Assembly (NCBI GenBank): GCA_002742885.1
Contig: PDOO01000030.1
Location: forward strand, 18,477-82,476
Source of the DNA: Candidatus Cloacimonadota bacterium
GTDB taxonomy: Bacteria > Cloacimonadota > Cloacimonadia > Cloacimonadales > GCA-2742885
Length of the DNA stretch: 64,000 nucleotides
Direction: 5' to 3'
Made by a program: the position numbers and the translations under genes
Notes under the pieces: model-generated
The model's database searches: none
What the model was told of the DNA's origin: nothing
Seen by the model: only the letters and a program-made list of their open reading frames with translations
Shown: piece after piece, positions 26,718 to 38,700 of the stretch
Layout of the letters: every line of letters starts with the position of its first letter
How positions within the stretch are numbered: position 1 is the stretch's first letter

Positions 26718-29700
26718 TTATTTTAACAACATCATTCGTTTCATTTGAGTAATTTTATCCTTTCCGTCATCAACGGTAAATCGATAGAAATAAATTCCCG
26801 AACCGACTTTTTGATCATAATCGTCGGTACCTCTCCAGATAATCTCGTGATAACCTGCGGAAACCTTACCGTCTTTCAGGATTTTAACTCTTTGACCTTT
26901 GACATTATAAATCTCAATATTAACCTGAGAATCTTCCTTTAAACCGTAACGAATAATTGTTTCAGGATTGAAAGGATTAGGATAATTTTGGAAGACGCTG
27001 TGCTTATTCGGTCTTCCTCCCGCCAAATTCGGATCATTAACCAAATTATAATGCAAAGTATTATTTTCATCATTAAATTCAACGGTATCTTTTAAGGTTA
27101 CGTAACCGGTAAGATTTATTTCAACCACATAAGAAGTCTTAAACACATCTTCCCAAACTATCGCATCCTCATTATATTCTCCGAAAAATTCCTGGTTAAA
27201 AAGACCGTCATCGGCGCGACAAGAGATTGAAGCTCCGGTTGCCGGTTCGCCGTCAACCTCAATATAAACTTCTGCGCGACAGAATTTATCAACATTCACG
27301 GCATCTGTTTCAACATAGGGGCTGATACCTGCCGAATAAACTCCCCGTAAACGATAATAATAATCGCCGTCAGGCTCGTTTTTCAAGTCATCAATAAAGT
27401 TTTCATCTGTTGTTTCTGCAATTAACAGCCATTCTCCGTTGTTAAAACGTCTTTCTATTTCATAGAAAATCAATTCTCTGTTTTCGGATTTTTTACGAGC
27501 CGAATTTGAACGAAGAACATTTTCTTCCCTAGGAATATAAGACTGCCAACTTAAATGAACTCGATAAGCGGCATCAACAGCCCAAACAAGATCAGAAGGA
27601 GCAACAGGCGAGAATAAAGTAACAGGAATATCTCTTACCGTTTTATTGCCGGATTTATCGGTCGCTTCCGTATGAATAACGTAATTACCGTCATCTGATC
27701 CGTCATTTGCCAGAGCATTATCCAAAACAACGGCAACAAGAACTCGTTTTTCATTCTCGTCAAGCATGACCTGAGTATATTGTCCAGGCAAAGCTTCTCC
27801 GTCTTTCATTAAAGCAACTTTTGCCATATTAGGCAAATTATAAATTCCTGCCGTATAATCGAAAATTTCGGCTGATACTGAAATAATTCCGTCATTTACT
27901 TCGGAGCTGTCGCTTACGGTTACAACACCGTTTTGGGTATTAACATTCACAACCGTTATTTCCGGCGGAGCAGAGTCGTAAATAAACATTTTTTCGGTTT
28001 CCAAAACACCGCCCATTATATTTTCGGCTCGATAAAGCACCCGATAAGCGCCGTCATCTTCTCCGTCATCGGCAAATCCTCCGTGCAACAAGAACTTAAC
28101 TCGCAAAGTGGAATCTGTTTCGGTATATTCTATGCTTCCTCCGTAGTTATCGGCGGAAACATCACCGTTAGGATGAATTATTTTAATAAATGTTTTATCG
28201 GTACTGTCTATTAAAGCAAATTGATCTTTAAATTCGGCAGTAAATTCAGCCGGAGAAATCTCATGGTAATAAGCAGGCAAATCTTCCGGCGTGAACGCAG
28301 TCAAGTCAGGAGTAATGTCAGAGACCAGATCAAAATCGACTTCCTTCTCAAACTTGTTTCCCGCTAAATCCTGAGCGCTGAGAATAACGGTGTAAGTTCC
28401 GTCCATAGTACCGTCGGCAAGTACGGGCTGATCCAAAATACAGACATATTTCGATCCGAAATGCTCCTGAGCGCCGCCGATAATTTCTCCGTATTTATTT
28501 TTAAGCTTAACGTTTGTAAAAGCTTCCAATTCAAATAATCCGGAAGTAATATCTTCATAATTTACTTTTAAAGAATCAATATCTTCCGAGATCAAAATTC
28601 TTCTAATAGAATTTGAACGGGAATTACGGGTTCTGTTGAAATCTCTTTGCGAAGAAATATAACCGTGACTCAACAAAGTATTGTTTACTTTTAAATTTCC
28701 GTAAAGAGGTTTAACCGTATCATATGTAAACTCATATTCTATAGGAATAACTCGTCCGGTTTCAAAAGCGACATAAAGATGAACCGTATATTTACCGTCG
28801 TCATTTCCGTTTGAAGCCAAATCTTCATTCAAGGAAAGTCCCATTTTGTAAATATCGTCGTTTTTCTCAAATATTTTCAACGCTCCGATACCGTTTCCGG
28901 AAGAAGCCGGATCACCCATAATATAACCGGCGGGATGTTCAACTGTCATGTAAGTTTGACTTTCGCTTACGGCATCCATTCCCTTATCATCCAATTCAAG
29001 GAAAATTTCGGAAACCCCCGTGTCGTTAAAATAAGAATACTGAGCCGGGAAAGTGTTGATTATAACCCCGTTCAAAGCTCTCAATCTGAAATTATTTTCG
29101 CTTTCTACAACTCTTCCGGAGAAATCGACAATCTCCGTTTTTACCGTAAATATTTCATCATCGGCAACAAGAGAATCGTTCAGAGTCCAGATGAAAGAAG
29201 AATTAAGTTCATCGTATGAAGCTGTTCCGGGAACAAGTTCTCCCAAATCATTCAGCAATACAACAGATGAATTTTCGACATTAAATACTCCCAAGTTATC
29301 GGAAACTTTAGCTCGCAATTTCGTTACGGACTGATATAAAATCATATCATCAGCCAACTCGATATTTTGCTCCATAATCGTACTTGCATAAATCTTATCA
29401 ATAACCGGATTCTCAAAATCAAGCACAAAAGGAATATTTCCGAAAATGCTTAAACCGGTCGTATTTTGACATTGATATTGCATGATGTAAAGACCTGACT
29501 GATTCGGAACAACATCGGGAGTAAGCTCAAAAATATATTGATCACCGGAATTTACAACAGTAAAGACACCGCCGTTTCCGTTTTCGATAACAGTTTCATC
29601 AGGCATAATAACCCGTATGAAATTATTCGTTATGTCATTTATATCTATACCCGTCGTATCCGTAACCGTAACGGAAAAACTGTCATAATTCCAATCGCTT

Positions 29701-32700
29701 TCCCAAGCTGAATAAGCCGGTTCAGATTGTTCAAACAGAGGAGCAGACGGGTCAATGATTCTGAATTGCAATTGTCGGGAAACTTCATTTCCGGAATTGT
29801 CTCTAAGACGAGCTTCCATGTTATAAACGCCGTTTCCGCTCTGATCGTTGACAATGGTTTCGTTCAATCTCAAAATTACGCGATCATTTTCATATTCTGT
29901 TTCGGCTTCAATTTCTTCACCCGTAAGGTGACTGAGTTTAATCCAAGAGCTGTCGGGATCAACCGTAAGCCCGCTGTATTCTTCTTCAAATTGAACCGCA
30001 ATATAGTTAATGGAATCTGCATAAATCAGGTTATCGGTCAATTCGGAGAAATATTCATCCCAATAACCCAGAACAGTCGAAATTATTTCCGGAGCTTGAG
30101 TATCATAAACAAATTCAAACGAATCCTGAACCGTTCCGGCAAAATTATCTTCTATTTCATATTCAACCGAATAAAATCCGTCGTCAGATCCGTCAACGGC
30201 AAACAAGGAATCAAGAACCAGGTCAATATTGTAAATATCTGTCTGTTCCTCGTTAATCTCAACGACAGCTCCGTTATTATAAGAATAATTATTGCCGTTT
30301 CCGGATAAATGAATATCTGTTTTTTCGGCATTAAATCCAAAACCGTTTAAGTCGCGAACTTTCAATTTAATTTTATTGTCTTCCAATACATTAATAAATT
30401 CGGAATCGGGATAATAAGAAAGAACCTGAGGATTCTGACGACTGATAAGGTTGAACGGCATTTCGCTTTCAAACAAGTTGCCGGCATAATCAAACGACTG
30501 GAGTCGCAATTTATACAAACCGTCTTCGTTCAAAGGCTGGTTAAGAGTCCATTCTATTTTATCGAATCCGTCATAATTTCTCTGTCCGTCTATAATTTCG
30601 TTATTCGAATTCATAAGATAAAGTTTAGTCATATTAGGAGCAAAATTCACGCCCGAAACTTCATCGTTCTGATTGACGACAAAATCTTTAAAATGAACTT
30701 CAATCGTATTTATCTCTTCCGGATAATATAAACTTGAAGTTCTTGCAGTTTTCATTTTACGCCGTTTTAAAACAGTTCTTAAAGAATCATCTATTTCATT
30801 TAAAGTTCCGTTTCCGTTGAATAACAGATCAAAGTAAATCGGAGAACGAGTATCATAGACAAAATGATAATGATAATTATTGGTCGTTCTTTCGGATAAA
30901 CCGACTTTTACGTAAACCTCGTAACGTCCGTCATCGTCTCCGTCTTCAGAAAGAGCATAATCCAAATCAAGGCTGAAATTAATCTCGTTTCCGTTTTGCT
31001 CAATATTAAGCTGCGCTCCGTGATCAGCTCTGATAGTGTCGCCGTCCGGATGAACCAGAAGCATTGAACTGTTTAAATAAGAGAAATCAGCTTCTCCGGT
31101 ATATTCGATGCCGAATTGCACAGAATTCAATTCTCCGTTAATATTACCGTTCATTTCCGGTACTGAAGATATGACGTTACCGATGAAATTATCGGAGGAG
31201 AAATCAAGAAATTCGGAAATATTGTTACCGCCCTTATCCGTTACATTCATCTCCAACTCAAAGTCTTCGGCATCAAGTCCGAAAAGATCAGGCAAAGTAA
31301 TCAACAATCTGTTTAATCCCGGCACAACCTGAGCTTCCGAAATATTCGTTCCGTCTTTAAAACGAAGATAAGCATCGGTCAAAGTCCAATCTATTTTGGA
31401 AGTAAGATCGTTAAGCTCAATTATAATCTTATCAAATCCGTTATAAACAACGTCGTTGTTCTTAATTGCTTTAAGATTTGAACCTGAACCGACTTTTACG
31501 GCAACAACTTCCGGATTAACCGTATCATAAATGATTGTATAATTGGAGTTGAAAACCTTATTCTCAGCATTTTCGGCTCTTATTTCAATACCGTATGCTC
31601 CGTCTTGAGAACCGTCCGAAACAAAAGGCTCGGCGAAAGCGTAAACAAAACGATAACCGGTTTGAGTTGAAGATATTTCCAGCTCTCCCCCGTTTCCGTT
31701 TGAGAAATAAGTTCCGTCAGGTTTGCGAATTTTAAGATAATTAGAGAATAAATCAGTCGTATCAAGCGCAGAATTACAACTTATATCGGCAATAATAACG
31801 GCAGGATCCCAACTTGAAATTACCGCTCCTTCATGAAACTCTTCTCCGCCGATTAAGAGATTATCAACCGTCGGCGAGAAAGGATCAGCCACTATAAAAG
31901 TCAGCATTGTATTATCTTCATTGCCGGCTTTGTCATAAGAGAAAATTTCAACATTGTATGAATTATTTTCTCCGTTTAAAGCTGAAAGTTCATTTTCCAA
32001 AGTAAAAATAAATCCGTCATTCACGATTTGCGCATCGCCGGGAATTATTTCTCCGGAACCGTTTGACAATCTGACTCTGGAACCGGGATTGTACATATCA
32101 AATCCTGATCCCTGATCATCTATCGTTATCTCAAAAGAAGTAACCGAAGTCATTTTTGCCTGATGATCAACAAAATGCAAATTATCCGAACCGCGCAAAA
32201 CAGCATCAATAACTTTCGGATTAATCGTATCCCAAAGGAATTCGGCAACTTTTTGATTGGATCCGTCTGCCGTATTTTGATAATAAATTTCATAAATGCC
32301 GTCTTTTGTTCCGTCTGTCGGAACAGAAGGATCAAGTTCCAAAATAACTTGATATAAGTTATTGCCGGCAGAAACAATATTTTGAGAGGCAAAATGGTTA
32401 TCATAGTAAGCTATTTGATGTTCAATCGACTGCATGACGATCTTTACGGTTTCATCGGTAACAGCTGATTCATCAGGAGTTTCCAAAAATACAGAAATTT
32501 TATTTCCGTCCAAAGATCTGACAAAAGCGCCGTCTTCCGGAATCGTTCCCGTAACATAAGGAGAAGTAATATCCGACAAAACTATCGGTATCTGCTGATT
32601 AAGATAATTACCGGCTTTATCGTAAACTTCAATATGTAAATTATATTCTCCGTAAGTTATCAAAGTTTGTTCAAGAGCCAAATTAAGGGTATTTCCGTTA

Positions 32701-35700
32701 TGACTCAAGTCTCCTTCAATAATAGAGTTATTTTGATTTTCAAGATAAATGCGAGTAAGGTTTTCTGCAAAATCAATATTAAAATTATCCGAAACCGCTA
32801 CGCTTATATCATCAATGACGTTATTCCAAATCATACCATCGGCAAAAGGAATACCGTCCAAAAGAATTTCATCGACAACAGGCGCATAATGATCGTAAAT
32901 AAATTGATAAGAGTTGGCATAAATCTCTCGGACACCCGTATCAACCTGAATTTCCGCTTGATAAATACCGTCAGCTGAACCGTCAGTCGGAAGCGGCTGA
33001 ATCAAATTCAAAGCAAAGTTATAAACATTGTCAGACTGCGTAATATTTAAAGTCCCTCCGGAATTATCGCTGATTTCGCTTCCGTCAGGCATTATAAGTT
33101 TCAACATAGAGTTGCCTTCGACCAAGCTTCCCTGAGGAGCATATACAGAAACTTTTATTTCTGAAATCTCTCCGGAAATTTCGGAATTTGCGGAAGGTTC
33201 ATTGGAAACAGTGTAAAAAGGAAAGTCGGAAATAACAAAGTTTCTCGTTATCCACACATTGTTTCCCGTTGCATCAGCAATATAAAGTTCAACTCTGTAT
33301 TCGTCAGGCATATTCAAATTTAATGCGAGCGATATCTTGTTGTTTTGCAGAATCGAAGTTTCGCCCATGTTTTGCCCGTCCGAATCAAGCACTCTCATAT
33401 AAGCAGAATTAACAGAGGAAAAATCATCAAAAACGTGAGCGGTAATTAAATTTATATTTTTATTTGTCGTGTAGTTTTCATATAAATTTTCCGATTCTCC
33501 GTCTGCAAAAACAGACATTTGAAGAAGTTCCGGAACCTCTTTGTCAAGCGTAAAATGTTCTTCCGCAACAACAGCCAGTCCTTTGTTGTTTACGGCATGA
33601 ATATTCAAGGCATAAACTCCCGAAATAAAGTCGGAAGTATTTATCAGCAATTTAATTTCATAAATATCTCCGCCGAGATCGGTTATCATTTGAGCAGCAT
33701 TTTGTCCGTGTTTGTAAACCGTTCCGTCCGGAGCAACAAGTTCCAGATAAGACACGTCATAATCCTGATTCAAACCGATTATGTCTCTGATTTGCGCAGA
33801 CACTCTGTTTTCCGGAAGTTGAGCCGTAACCGACCCGGATGCGGGAGAGATTGTTTCAATAATCGGTTTTTCGTCGGAAATAAGACTGAAATTAAAAATT
33901 GATTCTGATGCGTTGGATGCTAAATCAGCATATCTTATTTTTAATTTATAATTTCCGAAATCGTCGGTTGCCGTCAAAGGCTGATCCAATTGCAAAGTCA
34001 TATTAAGTTTACGGTCAAGATCCGTATCAGGGTCTTTATCGTAAGAGACTTTAGTTACCTGACCGGGAATAACATCGTCATCATCGTTCATCAGGAAAAT
34101 ATCAGTCATTACGAATGAAGGATCAGGACCCGAGAAAACATCTTCCAATTCAACCGTAAAATTACGAATTTGCGAAGAATAAACCTGAGATCCGTCGGAG
34201 ATATTGTCGCCTTCCGCTTTGACGGAAATTAATTCGGGAGCCTGCGTATCAAAGATAAAAGAATGAGTTACCGAATAATTTTCTCCGCCCAAAGAAATAA
34301 TATTTCCCGTTACCCGATAATAACCGTCGAAAGAGCCGTCCGCTTCAAAAGGAGAATTCAAAATCATTTTTAAATTATACTCTCCGTCCTCAACAACTCC
34401 GAAATCAACATCTTCCGAAGCAGAAACAAACTCTCCGGTAAGAACATTTTCCAATTGAACGAAAGTCTGCGTCAAATCGAGACCTGCTCCGCTGTTATCG
34501 GTATAATCAAATCCGACGACATTAAAAGGATCGGTAACAAACAAATTGTCGGTAAGCTCAGGAAAAGCCGAGCCGACAACACCGTTGAGATATGAAAATT
34601 CAAACTCATTATTGTAAGTTAAAACATTGCCCAAAGTGTCTTCCGCAGTAATTTCCAGTTCGTAAACACTGTTGCTCGTAATTTCGTTGGCAATGGAATT
34701 ATCCAATTCGTATTCGTAAACATTTCCTGCAACAGGAAGCCAACTTCCCGGGATATTTACTCCGTTTTTCAAAATTTGAGCGGAAATATCGGCAATTCCG
34801 TCATTATCGTAAGCAACGACTTTTATTCCTTTAATTTCTTCATGGACGACAACATTGCCTGTTAATACGGATTCCTCATCATTCGGATGAACCAAAGAAA
34901 CGGAATTAATGACAGGTTCGCTTGTATCCAAGGTAAAGGTATAAGTCTTTTCGGTTGTATATCCGTAGATATTGGTCGTATGAACCGACACTTCGTATAA
35001 TCCGTCAACAAACAAAAAAGCTGCTTGAGGATAAAACTCAAATAAATAAACCGAATTTACCGGCTGGAAAACAATTTGATTAGGTTGTCCCGCCACAAAT
35101 TCCATACCGTTTGTATCTTGAAGAATTTCCCCGTCAGGGGCAGTTAATTTTATATAATTTTTTTCATAATCCGTAATATCTATTCCGACAAAATCTTCAA
35201 CATTAACTTTTATGACGTTAATTTGTCCCGTTGTCTGATTTTCTTCGGGAAGCACAGCCTCTATGTTATAAGCAAAACTCGGGTTATATAAAGAGAAGTT
35301 AATCTTACCGGAAGTTTCGTTGCCGGCAAGATCCAGACAATTATATTTGATATAATAATCTCCGTCATCAACTCCGGTAAAAATAAGAGGATCATTCAAA
35401 GTTAAACGAACAGAAGAAGGAGCAATAAAGGATTTGCTTCCGTTAAAAACAACATTCTCGTCATTAAAAAGATTTACGGAAGTATAATTTGAATTGAAAT
35501 CAACCGAAGAAATTACGTCGCTGAAATCAATTTCAATAAAATTTATTCCGTGTCCGGTTACAACGCTTCCCTCAGTTAAAACGGTTGTTTCAAAAGCATC
35601 GCCGATTCTCGGATCGGAAGCAACCGGAGCGGAAGTATCGTAAGTAAAGGAATAAACTTCGTCAGTTTGACGGTTGTGAATATCGATTACCGAAACAGCC

Positions 35701-38700
35701 AATTGATAAACTCCGTCATCGGAACCGTCTGTATAAAGCGGCTGATCAAGCAATAAATCAAGATTCCAAACATTATCGCCTTTGTCATGAATTTGCATGC
35801 TTGCATTATTATTTTTGTCAAACACGGTTCCGGAAGCTAAGGAAGTAAGAACAATATTGCTCAGATCACTTATTCCGGCTCCGTTAACGTCTCGAACGAC
35901 AATACGAATCAATTGATTTTCCAATTTGTTTATTTCGGAATCAGCAGCGGGAACAGTTTCAATGATTTCCGGTTGAGCAAGATTCATCTTACGAAATTCA
36001 ACCGTTTTCTCAAATACGTTTCCGGCTTTATCTCCGATAAGGATGTTTACGGCATAATCTCCTTCCTCCCGAACAGGGTCAGTCAGATTCCAGCTGACCT
36101 CATCCGTACCGTTGTCTGATCTGGTTCCGGCAATAACTTCATTTTCGGAGTTTGTAAGCCAGACCTTGGTTACGTTGGGAGCAAAATCAACCCCGGAAGG
36201 GATTCTGTTTCGGTTCATGACTTCATCAGTACATATAACCGAAACGGTTTGAAAATCATCAGTAAAGAAAAATTTATCGCCGACTTCGGCAAGATTCAAT
36301 CCGTCAATTAAAATATCTGTTTCCGAAGGATCGGCAGTATCATAAACAAAAGAATATTCCAAGGGGAAAGAACCGCCTGTAACAGGAGCAATAACAGCAT
36401 TTACCTTATACTCTCCATCGTCTTCTCCGTTCTGAGAAAGAGGTTGATTAAGGAGAAGAGTCATTCTTCTGAGACCTTCCGTATAATCAAAATCCATACC
36501 GGCTCCGTGATAACGGTCAATAATACTTCCGTCCGGGTGCAACAAGGAGATTCCGGATGTTTCCAAATTAATGGAACCCGTAAAGTTAAAACTGATCTCA
36601 ATCCTGTCTATTTCTCCGTTTTGGAAAGATCCGTTTGCCGGAATAATCTGAGTTTGAAAGCTGTTTAAAATAAAATCAATTTCTTCATAGGATGAATTTC
36701 CCAGTTCGTCTCTCGCATTTACGACTGCCGTAAATTCTTTTTCGTCACCCATCAAGGTATGATTTAAAATCCATCTGATTTTATGTCCGCCTTCATTTGT
36801 GTTCAAAATACCGGGAACTTCATTGCCGAGGTTGTCTCGCAAAATAATGTTTGTTTCTGACTGATCAAAGTCAACTTCAAAGTTATCGGTCAATTCTGCT
36901 TCGATATATTTAATGCCTTTCTCTAATTGATCGCCGTTATTTACCGCAATAATGCTGTTATCGTCAAGCTTTGCAGAAATAGGCAAAACAATGACCGGAG
37001 CATCATGATCTAATTTAAATTCGCTGACAAATTCATAAACGCCGTTAGAATTTCCTATTCTATAATGCATTTTATAATCATTGCTTTCGGGAAGAGAATT
37101 CAAAACAAAAGAAAGACCGTAATTATCATTGGCAACATCAGATAAATCAAGAGTTCCGGAACCTTCCGCAATAAGTTCTCCCGAGATGTTTTCAAGTCTG
37201 ACAAAAACATCATTTACCGCAGTCTGATCATGAAAATCAACTCTCAAAGTCAAATTTTCAATATCATTTACGGCAGAAGAATTTACCGGATAAACGGAAA
37301 TAATGTCAGGAGCTCCGGCACCTGTTACCGAAAAGATCATTTCTCCCGATTTATCGTTTCCGGCAAGATCTCTGATCAAATATTCAATTCTGTAATTTCC
37401 GGGTTCCGTTAAAGGAAGAGTAAAATCAGTGCTTAAATATCCGGGAGTTATTTCAGTCTCTCCGGCTTGTAAAATATCAGCATCATTATACACTCTGATA
37501 TAAGAATCGTCAGAAAAACCGTAATTTTCATTATCTACGTAAAATCTTACGTACTCTACGGGCTGGTCAAATATATCGCTTCCGTCCCCTGTCATGGTTT
37601 GATTTGCCGAAACTTTAATTTCGGAAACAACAGGTTCCGTACCGTCAAAGCTGAAATTAACGATGTGCAGAGAATCCGTTACGGAATTAGCGGGAATATT
37701 TTCCGGATATTCGGCAACGGCATAAACCGTCATGGTATAATCTCCGTCTTCAAATGAAGTTTGTGCATCGGGAAGATACTTAAACCTGTAAATGTCTCCG
37801 CCAAGATTATCAACGGAAGTCAGACCTTGAGAAGATAATCCGGAAGAGGAATTTCGGATAATAATCGAAGAGTTTTCCTGTTGAATGCCGAGACCTTCGG
37901 TATCTTTGACGTCCGCCGTAAATCCTGAAGCAAATACCGACATTCCGATAACTTCATTTTCCTGCGGAAACACAGAAGAGATTTCGGGCGGCAATACGGC
38001 TCTGTAAGAGAAATACAGACTGTCTTCATATAAACGTTCATTGCCCAAGAGATCGGCAGCTTTAACGGTAACCGAGAAATTTGCTTGCTCAATTCCGTCC
38101 AATTCGTCATAATCACAATAATAATTAAGTGTTTCTCTTGATCTCAAACCGTTTTTCCAAACAGGCGAGTTTCCGTTTATGGAAAATCCGAATTTTACGG
38201 ACAAAGGCTCCACTCCGATACCGTTAAAATCATCTATATCAGCGCTTACTCTGATAGGATATTCCCTGAATACGGTTCCGGAAGCAGGACTGTCAATCTC
38301 GACAGAAGGAGCAGAAGAATCCAAATTAATGACAAGAGTATTGGAATTTTCTCCCGTATTGTAAGCAGGGTCGCGCAATTTGATATAGATTTCGTTGTAG
38401 CCTTCTTCAAGTTGCACTTCAAATTCAAAATAACCGGGCAATTCGGGAGTCGATCCGACAACGCCTTTGTTTACATTATTTTGATAAAGGATAATATCCG
38501 ATCTTATGTCATCGCTTATTCCGGAAACGGTAAAAAGACTCTCATTAACAAAAGAATTGCCGTTAAGAGATGATATTTCTGCCGGTTCAGGACCCAAATC
38601 ATCAACCTTTATTTCGATATGCTTACTGACAACATCTTCCTGAATATCTTTATCCTGCGCCGTTATCTCGATTAAAAATTCGTCTTCGGTATTATTGGCG

